A DNA stretch of 64,000 nucleotides from Levilactobacillus suantsaiihabitans (GCF_004745505.1 NZ_RKLX01000004.1:113104-177103); one strand, 5' to 3'. Shown: positions 18,923 to 27,634, counted from the stretch's first letter. Notes: generated by a model from the sequence alone, not told the origin. A program made the numbers and translations.

Positions 18923-19600
18923 TTAACGCGCTAACGTCAAGCTGGTAACCGCTTTCGCGCCGCCTAAATAAATTTGCGCAGCGGCATGGCGCAACGTTCG
19001 TCCCGTGGTATACACGTCATCTAACAGCAATACCCGCTGGCCCATCAAAATGTCAGCCGCATGCGGCGCCAGGATAAACGGCTGAGCCGTCCGTAATCGC
19101 GCCGCACGGTCCTTGGCCGACTGTGGCTGGTCTTTGTGGCTGGCACGCACTAGTAAGTCCTGCTGAAAGGGCTGGGTCTGCAGCCACCCGGTGACCTGGT
19201 TGAAACCGCGCTGCTGCCAGGTCGCCTGATCCACCGGAATTGGCACCAACACGTCGTAGGTCTCCCGGGCCAACGCCAAGCGCAGAGGTTCCTGCAACAC
19301 CCGCCGCAGCGCAAAATCGCCCTGAAACTTGTACTGCTGCATATAGGCCTTCATGGCGGCATCGTAGACGTATAACGCGTGATTGACCAGCGGTGGCCCC
19401 GTCCAGCGCTGGCAGTCCCGACAAATTGTCTCGTCCGTTTGCTGGCGGCCACACTGCGGGCAATGCAGGATGGAAATGGGCGTCAACCGCGTTTGACACG
19501 CGGCACAAACGGCCGACTTGATCAGCGGCCCCCACCGCCAAAGCTGGCTGACCGTCACCACGCCACCCAGACGGCGACCGCACCAGACACAGGCGTTCAT
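18923..19600 (-). CDS. comFC: competence protein ComFC, phosphoribosyltransferase-like
   Basis: A 225-residue member of the ComF/GntX family. Four N-terminal zinc-type pairs (CVWC, CAAC, CPQC, CRDC) precede a phosphoribosyltransferase fold with the PRPP signature RVLLLDDVYTTGRT near 190. ComFC partners ComFA in DNA import in transformable bacteria; its catalytic activity is unclear. The ATG overlaps the comFA stop by 4 bp, so the two are translationally coupled. Competence is not demonstrated for most lactobacilli, though com genes are widely kept. Confidence 0.93.
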   Translation of the reverse strand: MNACVWCGRRLGGVVTVSQLWRWGPLIKSAVCAACQTRLTPISILHCPQCGRQQTDETICRDCQRWTGPPLVNHALYVYDAAMKAYMQQYKFQGDFALRRVLQEPLRLALARETYDVLVPIPVDQATWQQRGFNQVTGWLQTQPFQQDLLVRASHKDQPQSAKDRAARLRTAQPFILAPHAADILMGQRVLLLDDVYTTGRTLRHAAAQIYLGGAKAVTSLTLAR

Positions 19601-20913
19601 GGCCGCCCTCCCTGACGCCGCCCCTGCAAGTTCAAGCGGGCGATCATCCCCCGGGCCAACCGCACCCGCCGCGCATAGCTGTGGCAGTAACAGGTCACGT
19701 CACCCGTGGGAAATTGGGCACTCCGCCCGACCCGGCCAGCAATCTGGACCAACGCCGCTGTGGAAAATACCGGATCATCCCCACCCAAGATGACGACCGC
19801 CACGTTGGGAAAGGTCACGCCTCGCTCCAAAATCGTGGTCGTCACCAAGAAGGCCACCTTTTGGTCACGCATCGCCTGAACCTTTTCCTGACGCGCTTCG
19901 TCGGCTGCGTGGACCGTCACCCCGCCGGTAATTCCGGCCAGGTGTAGGGCCTGATCGACCACCGCCAGGTCCGCCACGTGGGGCACGAACAGGAGGAATC
20001 GTTGGCCAGCTCGTAAATAGCCGCGCAACTGATGAATCAACCGGGCAGGCAATTTGCGACGTCGCAACTGTTCGCGCCACCGCCAGGCAATTTGTAAGTC
20101 GATCTGCGGCAGTAAATGACCGTGGTAGCGCAATGGCACGTAGGTCACCGCCAATTCCTTGCGAGCCACGCGGCGTTGCAGGCGCTCTCCGGGAGTCGCC
20201 GTCAAGTATAAATGACATCCCGATGGCTTCTGGGCGTGGTCGATGGCCCGTTTGAGCATGGGGCTGGTGGCCAGCGGAAAGGCATCGACCTCGTCGACTA
20301 CGATCAGATCAAAGGCCGCCTTGAACCGCAACAGTTGATGGGTCGTGCAGACCGTCAACGGACAGTAGCGATACGGTTGCGGCTGATCACCGTACAAAAC
20401 GGTCTGGGGTACGTCCGCAAAGGCCGCCTGCAGCCGTGGCGCCAGTTCCAAACACACGTCGACGCGAGGCGAGGTCCAGGCGACCCGCCATCCCTGACTT
20501 AACGCCCAGGCCAACGCCGGATAGACGATCTCCGTTTTGCCGGCACCCGTGACCGCCCACAACAGGTGATTGGTCTGCGCTTGGACGTGGGCCAGTACCG
20601 ACTGCGCGGCGACCCGTTGCTGGGCACTCAACTCTCCGGTCCAGGTCAGTCCTCCATTGGCCAACTTCGGCGACTGATTTGGTTCGGGAATAGTGTATAA
20701 TTTATCTTGAGAAGTCAATCGTCCCAACTGTAGACATTGCCGGCAGTACCACGCCTGATTGGCCAACTGGTCGTCCGGCCCTAACCAGTGTCCGCAGCGT
20801 TGGCACTGAAGCCGCGACCCCAACGCTTTAAGCGCGGGCGTGCCCGTCAACTCAGGCGTTGGTGCCGTGCGCAAGGGCAACTGTCGACCAAAAAACGCTT
20901 CATTATTTGTCAT
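19597..20913 (-). CDS. comFA: late competence helicase ComFA
   Basis: ComFA is a DEAD-box-like ATPase thought to power uptake of transforming DNA across the membrane. The 438-residue protein has N-terminal zinc cysteines (CQRC, CRQC), Walker A GAGKTE, the motif II VDEVDAFP, SAT-like TATPG and helicase C-terminal motifs ending in IAGRVGR. The start follows GAGGAGGAAC. It is somewhat short but within the family range. It forms an operon with comFC and is divergent from the YigZ-family gene. Confidence 0.93.
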   Translation of the reverse strand: MTNNEAFFGRQLPLRTAPTPELTGTPALKALGSRLQCQRCGHWLGPDDQLANQAWYCRQCLQLGRLTSQDKLYTIPEPNQSPKLANGGLTWTGELSAQQRVAAQSVLAHVQAQTNHLLWAVTGAGKTEIVYPALAWALSQGWRVAWTSPRVDVCLELAPRLQAAFADVPQTVLYGDQPQPYRYCPLTVCTTHQLLRFKAAFDLIVVDEVDAFPLATSPMLKRAIDHAQKPSGCHLYLTATPGERLQRRVARKELAVTYVPLRYHGHLLPQIDLQIAWRWREQLRRRKLPARLIHQLRGYLRAGQRFLLFVPHVADLAVVDQALHLAGITGGVTVHAADEARQEKVQAMRDQKVAFLVTTTILERGVTFPNVAVVILGGDDPVFSTAALVQIAGRVGRSAQFPTGDVTCYCHSYARRVRLARGMIARLNLQGRRQGGRP

Positions 20914-20992
20914 CCAAAGTTCCTCCTCTAAGGGTGTCTATAGACTAACTCCGTAATCGCGGGCCGATATTTTTTTGGAAAGGTGTTTTTAA

Positions 20993-21655
20993 ATGGAAAC
21001 TGATTACTTAACCATCCGTGCCAGCGGCAATCATGAACTGGAAATTAAAAAGTCCCGCTTCATTGGGGACCTCGGCCGCGTAACGTCTGAAGACGAAGCC
21101 AAGGCCTTCATCGCTGCCGTCACCGCACGCGAACCCAAGGCGACCCACCATTGTTGGGCTTACTTGATTGGCGAACACGATGAGATCCAACGCGAAAGCG
21201 ACAACGGCGAACCGTCCGGAACCGCCGGCGTCCCAATTTTGACGGTGCTTCAGCGCAACCATCTCCACAACGTCATCGCGGTGGTCACCCGGTATTTCGG
21301 GGGCATTAAGCTGGGCGCCGGCGGCTTGATCCGCGCTTACAGCAACAGTACCTCCACGGCCATCGAGGCGGTCGGCGTGGTCAAATTGGTCCGTCAACAA
21401 GCCATGACGTTGACCGTGGACTACCCCAACTTTGACCGACTCAACCACTACCTAACGGAAAACAACGTGGCCATCTTAGACACCAGCTATACCGATCAGG
21501 TCGCCGTCACAATTGCCGTTGACCTGGCCGACGTGACCGCCACTCAAACGGCGATTACCAATCTACTCAGTGACCGGCTGACCCTCAAGCTCGGCGACAT
21601 CGCCTACAACGAGGTTCCAGTCGAAATCAACGCCAGCAGTCGCTCTGACGACTGA
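20993..21655 (+). CDS. YigZ/IMPACT-family protein (YvyE)
   Basis: A 220-residue protein with the N-terminal UPF0029 (IMPACT) fold and the family motif around VVTRYFGGIKLGAGGLIRAYS (about residues 98-118, with the preceding HHCWAYL and GEPSGTAG motifs). The C-terminal ferredoxin-like domain is DUF1949. Family members are implicated in translation control or nucleic-acid binding; no reaction is certain. ATG at 20993 follows GGAAAGGTG. It is divergent from comFA, a conserved pairing in lactobacilli. A family A repeat fragment begins 25 bp after its stop. Confidence 0.92.
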   Translation: METDYLTIRASGNHELEIKKSRFIGDLGRVTSEDEAKAFIAAVTAREPKATHHCWAYLIGEHDEIQRESDNGEPSGTAGVPILTVLQRNHLHNVIAVVTRYFGGIKLGAGGLIRAYSNSTSTAIEAVGVVKLVRQQAMTLTVDYPNFDRLNHYLTENNVAILDTSYTDQVAVTIAVDLADVTATQTAITNLLSDRLTLKLGDIAYNEVPVEINASSRSDD

Positions 21656-21680
21656 GCTGGTCTGCCCCTAGTCGAAAGTC

Positions 21681-21780
21681 GAGAGTGGGCCAAAAGGCGA
21701 TTGGCTGGAACTACTGTTATCATGTGCCTCATGACGTCAAGAATAGTCGTTTACAGCCTCACGATGCATACTGGCCGCCT
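21681..21780 (-). repeat. fragments of repeat A and of the C-left (D) module
   Basis: 21681-21708 (GAGAGTGGGCCAAAAGGCGA) is the start of a family A hairpin in the polarity seen downstream of other genes. It passes into GGAACTACTGTTATCA...CAGCCTCAC...CTGGCCGCC, the module that precedes family C at 28078 and 62940. The right-hand parts are missing. Confidence 0.65.
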
Positions 21781-21788
21781 TCAAACAA

Positions 21789-21935
21789 ATGACGACTAAT
21801 TCCAACTACACGAACAACAAGGAATTCCTGACCATCCCCGGTGCCGTGCATACGGACCTGTACGACGGTGGCGTCAACCATGATCTGATTCCGTTCGACA
21901 AGCTGGACAGCTTCTTCAACCAATACTTGAACTAG
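21789..21935 (+). pseudogene. C-terminal remnant of an alpha/beta hydrolase
   Basis: A 48-codon open stretch ending in TAG encodes EFLTIPGAVHTDLYDGG and LIPFDKLDSFFNQYL, which reads as the last part of a dienelactone-hydrolase-type alpha/beta hydrolase including the catalytic histidine (PGAVHTDLYD). No nucleophile or oxyanion region is present. The fragment starts immediately after a truncated C-left repeat module, so the repeat boundary coincides with the gene break. There is no ribosome site at the in-frame ATG. Assignment is from motif memory only. Confidence 0.6.
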
Positions 21936-22047
21936 CGGCTTCTTTGTCAAAACTGGCCGCCTCCAGTCCGGCCACGGTAGCGCCGATCAGCAGCACCTGG
22001 TCCACGTCACTTGCATGAGCCAGCACGATTACCACCCTAACCAAATT

Positions 22048-22091
22048 AAAAACGCCCGCCAGATTGCCTCAGCAACCTGACGAGCGTTTTT
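22048..22091 (-). terminator. terminator of tagO
   Basis: A long imperfect stem, AAAAACGCCCGCCAG against CTGACGAGCGTTTTT (with mismatches), is flanked by A- and T-runs on both sides and can work in both directions. It lies 28 bp past the tagO stop. Confidence 0.85.
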
Positions 22092-22118
22092 CGTGCGTCA
22101 TCCCTGTGGACGCAGCCG

Positions 22119-23213
22119 TTAATCAGAATTTTTTGATGTCAATTTTTGGACAATATGATTGATCCAATGGAGTAACGGCTGTCGGTTAGATCCGACCAAC
22201 CCGATGGCCTCAACGAATAGCTCCAGGCCAATCAAAATGGCAATCGTCAACAGGACCGAGCCCCAAATGGTTGACAGCGGGTACAGTAAGGAAATGAACG
22301 AGAAGATCAACGCAATCCCGTAGATGACCAAAACCGTTTGCCGGTGCGTCAATCCCAACTGCATTAAGCGGTGATGCAAATGGTGCTTGTCCGCGTGTGA
22401 GATGGGTTGGCGATTTAAGATCCGCCGAATCATGGCGTAGACCGTGTCCGTGATGGGCACCCCCAAGATGATGACCGGGATGATGACGGAAATGAAGGTA
22501 ACGTTTTTCAGCCCATAAAGGGAGAAACAAGCAATCATAAACCCAATAAATTGGGCCCCAGTATCCCCTAAATAAATCCGGGCCGGGAAAAAGTTGTAGG
22601 GTAAGAAACCCACCATGGCAGCGACTAACGCGAAAATCATGATGGCGACCCAGGTGTTGGCCACGTTTAAGAAGAATAACCCGGTGATCCCGGTCGTGGT
22701 CAGCGCAATGATGGAGACCCCCGTCGCTAAGCCATCCAGTCCGTCGATCAGGTTGATGGCGTTGATGATGGCCACGATCCACAGCAGCGTGATGGGCAGC
22801 GACAACCAGCCGAAATGCCACATCCCCACGAAGGGCAACGTCAAGTAGCGCATCCGGACGCCAGCCACAAAGTACACTTCTAAGGCGGCCAGCAATTGCC
22901 CCAGCACCTTTTGGCGGGGTTTTAATTCAAAGACGTCATCGATCATGCCCTCAGCCACGATGATGCATTCACCACCGAATAGCCCCCACAGCTGTTGCGT
23001 CGGCATCTGGTCGCGCAACAAGAACATCGTCGAAAACGTAAACGCAATAAAAATCGCTAGGCCACCCAGCGTCGGCATGGGAACTTTATTGACCCGGCGC
23101 TGATTTGGTTTATCCACCGCACCAATTTGAAACGCAAAGCGGCGTACAAACGGGGTTAGGACCGCGGAGATAATCATGGTAGCAAATAAGCTAACAATAA
23201 TCTCAAATTTCAT
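22119..23213 (-). CDS. tagO: undecaprenyl-phosphate N-acetylglucosaminyl 1-phosphate transferase
   Basis: TagO attaches GlcNAc-1-phosphate to undecaprenyl phosphate, the first membrane step of wall teichoic acid and related polymers. The 364-residue protein has about ten membrane spans and the superfamily motifs INLIDGLDGLATG (about residues 152-164), GDTGAQFIGF and the cytoplasmic HADKHHLHHRL histidine motif near 294-304. The start at 23213 follows AAAGAGGAC. It is monocistronic between its promoter and a terminator. WecA/TagO-type is a family call; the sugar acceptor pathway is inferred. Confidence 0.93.
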   Translation of the reverse strand: MKFEIIVSLFATMIISAVLTPFVRRFAFQIGAVDKPNQRRVNKVPMPTLGGLAIFIAFTFSTMFLLRDQMPTQQLWGLFGGECIIVAEGMIDDVFELKPRQKVLGQLLAALEVYFVAGVRMRYLTLPFVGMWHFGWLSLPITLLWIVAIINAINLIDGLDGLATGVSIIALTTTGITGLFFLNVANTWVAIMIFALVAAMVGFLPYNFFPARIYLGDTGAQFIGFMIACFSLYGLKNVTFISVIIPVIILGVPITDTVYAMIRRILNRQPISHADKHHLHHRLMQLGLTHRQTVLVIYGIALIFSFISLLYPLSTIWGSVLLTIAILIGLELFVEAIGLVGSNRQPLLHWINHIVQKLTSKNSD

Positions 23214-23250
23214 TAAAGTGTCCTCTTTCTTTCATTCAGCTCTTTTGCTA

Positions 23251-23279
23251 ATTATACAAATCTCTGAAATTAAACACAA
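23251..23279 (-). promoter_or_regulatory. tagO promoter
   Basis: TTGTGT (23279-23274), 17-bp spacer and perfect TATAAT (23256-23251) on the minus strand, about 40 bp upstream of the tagO start. Confidence 0.82.
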
Positions 23280-23389
23280 CCGCGATTTCCAGGTCGTAAG
23301 CGAAAAACAACCTTTGTGTAATCCGTACTGGCAATTCACAAGCGATCGGTGATCTTACTTGTGAATAAAAAAATAATTCATAAAGTTTG

Positions 23390-23403
23390 TGTAAGCGTTT
23401 CCT
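23390..23403 (+). promoter_or_regulatory. cre site (CcpA operator) upstream of lrgAB
   Basis: TGTAAGCGTTTCCT fits the cre consensus TGWAARCGYTWNCW at every position. It lies about 70 bp upstream of the lrgA -35 element, a position more typical of CcpA activation than of repression, and about 110 bp upstream of the tagO promoter on the other strand. Confidence 0.8.
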
Positions 23404-23469
23404 TTCTATCCATTTGGGTGATTTCGTGCACAAGTATACAGACAAAAGCCTAAAATTCACAGATTTATC

Positions 23470-23498
23470 TTGTGCAAATCGGTGAAAAGCCATATAAT
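23470..23498 (+). promoter_or_regulatory. lrgAB promoter
   Basis: TTGTGC (23470-23475), 17-bp spacer and perfect TATAAT (23493-23498). The transcript would have a leader of about 115 nt before the TTG start of lrgA. Confidence 0.85.
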
Positions 23499-23514
23499 AG
23501 ATTTGTGCCATTGA

Positions 23515-23575
23515 GAAAGGTTTCACATTTCATTTGTGTCCAAGCTATTTATCCTATTTCCTTGTGAAACCTTTC
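23515..23575 (+). promoter_or_regulatory. 13-bp inverted repeat in the lrgAB leader
   Basis: GAAAGGTTTCACA (23515-23527) and its perfect complement TGTGAAACCTTTC (23563-23575) flank 35 nt. The right arm's CCTTTC can alternatively pair with GAAAGG of the lrgA ribosome site (about 23606-23611). It could be a protein operator or a mutually exclusive RNA switch. Confidence 0.55.
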
Positions 23576-23622
23576 CAGTCGTCTGTCACTTTTGGTTTGT
23601 ATTTCGAAAGGAGATTTTTCTA

Positions 23623-24063
23623 TTGGCTGCTAATGATAAAGCAACAAAGACAGAAACGGCTAAAGAAGAACAAGCTTCACCCATCTTAATTCAAATGGGG
23701 ATCTTCGCCGCAATCCTGTTTGTTTCCAGCCTAATTTCCCCGTTGTTCCCAGCAACATTCCCAGTTCCAACGCCCGTTATCGGTTTGGTAATCCTTTACA
23801 TCCTATTGGCTACCCACATCGTTAAGTTACGCAACGTTGAAAAATTTGGGGACTTCATGATCAGCTTGATCGCGTTCTTGTTCGTGCCTTCAGGTATCCA
23901 ATTGGCTGCTAGCCTGGACATCTTAAAGGCCCAAGGGGTTCAACTGGTTGTCGTTATCTTAATTGCAACGATTGTCCTGCTGGTTGTTGTGGCTTACACG
24001 ACTGCTGGATTCATCTGGCTTCGGAAGAACGTCTTCCATCGTGACGTTAACGTCGAAGAATAA
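23623..24063 (+). CDS. lrgA: LrgA/CidA-family membrane protein
   Basis: LrgA is a small holin-like membrane protein. With LrgB it is now linked to pyruvate uptake (S. mutans LrgAB, B. subtilis PftAB) as well as to autolysis control in S. aureus. I choose the TTG start at 23623 because AAAGGAG lies 9 bp upstream; a longer frame from 23536 has no ribosome site. The 146-residue protein has a charged N-terminus (KATKTETAKEEQ) and four membrane spans. lrgB follows 44 bp later with its own AAAAGGATG site. No LytST regulator is adjacent; control may be through cre. Confidence 0.92.
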   Translation: MAANDKATKTETAKEEQASPILIQMGIFAAILFVSSLISPLFPATFPVPTPVIGLVILYILLATHIVKLRNVEKFGDFMISLIAFLFVPSGIQLAASLDILKAQGVQLVVVILIATIVLLVVVAYTTAGFIWLRKNVFHRDVNVEE

Positions 24064-24107
24064 TTTCGTCGACTGCTACTACTTTCACTAGAAAAGGATG
24101 AAAATTT

Positions 24108-24914
24108 ATGATTACATTAACTGGAACCGCCCATATGGCAGTTTGGGGCAAATGGCTCGGTGATGCGTTAGGGACTAACGCCGCTGGTGCTTCTGCCGGT
24201 AACGCCTTATTTGGTATTTTTCTATCATTAGTTGTTTACTTATTCGGTCAATGGTTATTCAAGATCGGTAAAGGTTTCTTCTTATTCCAACCTCTGTTCG
24301 TTGGGATGGTCTTAGGGATCTTCATTCTGTTCCTGTTTGCTAAGGCATTCGGTACAGATACGGCTACTTTCTACAAGTCAGCCTACTTACCTGGTGGTAA
24401 CATTATCTTCTGGTTCTTAAACCCAGCTACGATTGCCTTCGCTATTCCACTGTACCGTCGGAATGACGTTGTTAAGAAGTTCTGGTTGGAAATTGTACTT
24501 TCCCTGATCGTTGGGTTAATCATTTCCTTGTTCGTTATCTACTACGTTTCAAAGCTTATCGGCTTGGACAACGTTGGTATTGCTTCCATGATGCCACAAG
24601 CTGCCACGACTGCCATCGCGATGCCAATTGCGACTGCTATCGGTGGTAACTCAGCCGTTACTGCGATGGCCTGCATCCTCAACGCCGTTATCATTTACGC
24701 CTTGGGTGACTGGCTCGTTAAGTTCTTCCGTGTTAACAGCGACCCAATCGGTGCCGGTCTTGGTTTAGGTACTGCGGGACACACGGTTGGTTCAGCTAAG
24801 GCTTTACAACTTGGTTCTATCCAAGGGTCCATGGCTTCTATCGCCGTTGTTGTTATCTCAATCGTTGTTGATATCGTTGTACCACCATTTGCTTCTATGA
24901 TGGGCTTGATCTAA
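24108..24914 (+). CDS. lrgB: LrgB/CidB-family membrane protein
   Basis: The 268-residue partner of LrgA has about eight membrane spans and the family regions NPATIAFAIPLYRR and the glycine-rich C-terminal half with GLGTAGHTVGSAKAL near residues 222-236. In B. subtilis and S. mutans homologous pairs import or export pyruvate; in S. aureus they modulate murein hydrolases. Transport is the better inference given the cre site upstream. The gene ends the operon before a strong terminator. Codon use in lrgAB looks less GC-biased than in neighbouring genes, as expected of well-expressed genes here. Confidence 0.93.
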   Translation: MITLTGTAHMAVWGKWLGDALGTNAAGASAGNALFGIFLSLVVYLFGQWLFKIGKGFFLFQPLFVGMVLGIFILFLFAKAFGTDTATFYKSAYLPGGNIIFWFLNPATIAFAIPLYRRNDVVKKFWLEIVLSLIVGLIISLFVIYYVSKLIGLDNVGIASMMPQAATTAIAMPIATAIGGNSAVTAMACILNAVIIYALGDWLVKFFRVNSDPIGAGLGLGTAGHTVGSAKALQLGSIQGSMASIAVVVISIVVDIVVPPFASMMGLI

Positions 24915-24929
24915 AACTGATATTAACGA

Positions 24930-24965
24930 AAACACCGAATCCGTTCTGGGTTCGGTGTTTTTTTG
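24930..24965 (+). terminator. terminator of lrgAB
   Basis: Nine-base-pair stem AACACCGAA / TTCGGTGTT (24931-24939 with 24951-24959) followed by a run of T. Confidence 0.93.
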
Positions 24966-25011
24966 TACAACCAAGTTCATCCGGATCATGAGACCGGTGG
25001 GTTACAGCCTC

Positions 25012-25210
25012 AGAGTAAGTCCTGCCCGCCTACCGTCCGCCAAATATGGGTTGGAACGCGGTGGGCGGACCGGACCAAGCCTGAAAGACGGTCTCGGCCT
25101 CGCTTTGAGCCGAGAGCCCGCGTCTCAAAGACGCCAGTTCCCTAAGCGCCGTGGACCCGTGCCGCTAAGGGAACTCCCACGGCTGAACCCATATTTGGCG
25201 AACTCCCGGC
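25012..25210 (+). repeat. repeat family C, full copy
   Basis: Outer arms GCCAAATATGGGTT and AACCCATATTTGGC are perfect complements. Inside are CTTTGAG / CTCAAAG and GAGTTCCCTTAGCGGC-type arms around a short loop. It is the same arrangement as 57281-57472 and, inverted, 34218-34381. It lies between the lrgB and kimA terminators. Confidence 0.85.
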
Positions 25211-25705
25211 TACAAAAGTGTGTACCCGTACAACTGACTTAACCCTAGGTATCGATTCAATTAACTACCCTTAGCTGATACGACGTTACTAATCAACGAC
25301 AGCCAAATGAACTCGGGTCTTTACACTCCCGAAATGTTGACGTTTAATTGCCAATCTGAAGGTATTCCAAGCCTGATGATTGATTGCACAGCTGTTCGTG
25401 ACGTACAACTGACTGAACTGCTTTCCTAACGCTTGGTGTATTCTAAACCAAACGTTTTTTCCTTCCAGACCACTGGGCACTATCCCCAATTAATCCGGCA
25501 AGCAGACGCCAAGCAACAATGCCCAGCACCACCCCGTTATTTGCCCGTCTACACGTCACAGCGGCCACTTACCCACGGTCACAGGCAAGTACACCCGTGA
25601 GGCATAAACTGGCTGACAGGCGTTGAAATATGACGAATTTTATTGGCTCTGATGCTAACGGCTGATAGTGCTTCACCCGGGAAAATCTCTCTTCAAATTA
25701 ATCGT
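25211..25705. other. long non-coding stretch, no gene recognised
   Basis: About 495 bp between the family C copy and the kimA terminator. A minus-strand frame at 25289-25489 has no ribosome site and no recognisable domain. The sequence may be decayed, but I cannot identify a parent gene. Confidence 0.4.
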
Positions 25706-25739
25706 AAAAAAGGCGGCTCTCCCCACAGGAAAGTCGCCT
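25706..25739 (-). terminator. terminator of the KimA-like gene
   Basis: AGGCGACTTTCC / GGAGAGCCGCCT with one internal mismatch is followed on the minus strand by TTTTTT, 9 bp beyond the stop. Confidence 0.82.
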
Positions 25740-25747
25740 CAGTTCAG

Positions 25748-27583
25748 TTATTTCTTCAAGTGATAGTTATAAGTGGAAACAATAATGTTTTCCCGTGAAT
25801 TCAAGACGGTCCGTAAGCGCAACGCTGTTTGGTTATGCAAGACGTTTTGCCAAGGGTGCCGGGGAACGAATTGTGGGACCAGGACGGTCGTTGTAAAGTT
25901 ACGTTCCGCCGCGCGTTTGGCAATCACGTCACAGAACCGCAACGTTGGCGTGGCGATGGAGCGGTAAGACGAATGGATATCCACGAAACGGATGTCCGGG
26001 AACTCTTCCTTGAATTCCTGAGCCGTCTTGTGTTCCTTCTCCGGATTCTCATCGAAGGACACGTGCATCGCGATAACGTAATCGCCAATCGACCGGGCGT
26101 AGTTGATGGCTCCGGACGTCACCCGGGTGATGTTGCTGACCAACACGATGACGGTCGCCCCATCATACTCGTGAATGTCGGCCCGTTCTTTTTCCGCGAC
26201 CCGCAGTTGCTTGGCAACGTTGTGGTAATGGCCATTGATGCGGTAGAACAGCAGCAAAATCAGCGGCATGATGATCAGGTAAGGCCAGACGTTGGCAAAG
26301 TGCAACAGCAGTAAGAAGACCACCAGCACCAGCGAAATCAAGGCCCCCAGTAAGTTGATCAACGATTTGCCGATCCACCAGCCTTCACGCGTCCGGAACC
26401 AGTGAATAATCATCCCGGATTGGGACAGCGTAAACGGCACGAACACCCCGACCGCATACAGCGGAATCAGTAAGGTCGTTTGCCCGTGGAAGATGAAGAT
26501 CAACACGATGGCGCCGACCGCCAAGGAAATAATCCCGTTGGAGTACCCTAACCGGTCGCCCCGGTCCAGGTAAGCGTGTGGCAGGAATTTATCCTTGGCC
26601 AGGTTGTAAGCCAGGATGGGAAAGGCCGAAAACCCGGTGTTGGCAGCCACGGCCAAAATCAAAGCCGTTGACAATTGTAACAAGTAGTAGAACACCCCGT
26701 GACCAAATACACCGACCCCGATTTGTGACAGAACCGTTTGGTTACTCTGGGGCCGAATCCCCATGTAGTAACTCAGATAGGTAATCCCAGCGAAGAAGAT
26801 CGCCAGGATACCGGCCATGATAGCCAAGGTCGCGGCCGCGTTGTGACGCTTGGGTTCTTTGAAGTTTGGCACCGCATTACTGATAGCTTCGACCCCAGTC
26901 AGTGAGGATGACCCGGACGAGAAGGCCCGGAAGAACAGCAACAGGGTCATGCCTTGAACCGGTGCGCCCAACGAAGCGGAGGCGTGATACGTAATGTTTC
27001 CGCTCATGATGTTGTACAGGCCCACGCCGATCATCACGATGATCATGACGATGAACAGGTAGACCGGCACCGTCAGAAATGCCGCCGATTCGCGCATCCC
27101 CCGTAAGTTTAGCAGCATAATGCCAATGACAATTAAAACTGACACCAACACGGAATACGGATACAGCGCCGGAATCGCCGAGGTAATCGCCTCGGTCCCG
27201 GAAGTCGTTGAAACCGCCACGGTCAGCATATAATCAACCAGCAGTGAGCCCCCAGCGACTAACCCGGCCGATTGGCCCCAGTTGGTGCTAGCAACCACAT
27301 ACGCCCCACCCCCGGAAGGATAGGCGTGAATGATTTGCTGGTATGAAAGCGTGATCGCAAATAACAGAACCAAGACCAAAGCCGCAACCCACAATTGATA
27401 CATCAACGCGGCTGCTGATAAGGTAATCAGGACTGTCGTAATTTGCTCAGTACCATAAGCCACGGAGGATAACGCATCAGATGACAACAAGGCTAACGCT
27501 TTAAACTTGGTTAGCGACTGACCGCCCTCGTCCATGGTCTTGAGGGGTTTCCCAATTAAAACCCGCTTTAAATAACGCCACAT
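25748..27583 (-). CDS. APC-superfamily transporter, KimA-like potassium importer
   Basis: A 611-residue protein with about twelve membrane spans (first 450 residues, with SSDALSSVAYGTEQ and YPSGGGAYVVA near the N-terminus) and a soluble C-terminal domain of about 150 residues (VIVLVSNITRVTSGAINYA, LRFCDVIAKRAAERNF, VLVPQFVPRHPWQN). Length and layout match B. subtilis KimA (YdaO), a proton-coupled K+ importer inhibited by c-di-AMP; a generic amino-acid permease is the alternative. The start at 27583 follows AAGGAG. A c-di-AMP receptor gene, darA, lies at 46663. No clear ydaO riboswitch was found upstream. Confidence 0.8.
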   Translation of the reverse strand: MWRYLKRVLIGKPLKTMDEGGQSLTKFKALALLSSDALSSVAYGTEQITTVLITLSAAALMYQLWVAALVLVLLFAITLSYQQIIHAYPSGGGAYVVASTNWGQSAGLVAGGSLLVDYMLTVAVSTTSGTEAITSAIPALYPYSVLVSVLIVIGIMLLNLRGMRESAAFLTVPVYLFIVMIIVMIGVGLYNIMSGNITYHASASLGAPVQGMTLLLFFRAFSSGSSSLTGVEAISNAVPNFKEPKRHNAAATLAIMAGILAIFFAGITYLSYYMGIRPQSNQTVLSQIGVGVFGHGVFYYLLQLSTALILAVAANTGFSAFPILAYNLAKDKFLPHAYLDRGDRLGYSNGIISLAVGAIVLIFIFHGQTTLLIPLYAVGVFVPFTLSQSGMIIHWFRTREGWWIGKSLINLLGALISLVLVVFLLLLHFANVWPYLIIMPLILLLFYRINGHYHNVAKQLRVAEKERADIHEYDGATVIVLVSNITRVTSGAINYARSIGDYVIAMHVSFDENPEKEHKTAQEFKEEFPDIRFVDIHSSYRSIATPTLRFCDVIAKRAAERNFTTTVLVPQFVPRHPWQNVLHNQTALRLRTVLNSRENIIVSTYNYHLKK

Positions 27584-27612
27584 GACTATTTACTCCTTAT
27601 CTCCACAAATAA

Positions 27613-27634
27613 TGAAAACGGGACCAGGCCCGTT
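27613..27634 (-). terminator. small terminator-like hairpin in the kimA-like leader
   Basis: Minus strand AACGGG-cctggt-CCCGTT followed by TTCATT, ending about 30 nt before the start codon. The stem is only six pairs; it could be a weak attenuator or incidental. Confidence 0.35.

Noticed and set aside
22210..22821. Long shadow frame of 203 codons inside tagO
   Set aside because: It is a same-strand shifted frame of a clearly coding gene, histidine/arginine-rich and without homologous features.
25289..25489. Minus-strand frame of 66 codons
   Set aside because: No ribosome site, no recognisable domain, unlike neighbouring codon use; in a repeat-rich spacer.
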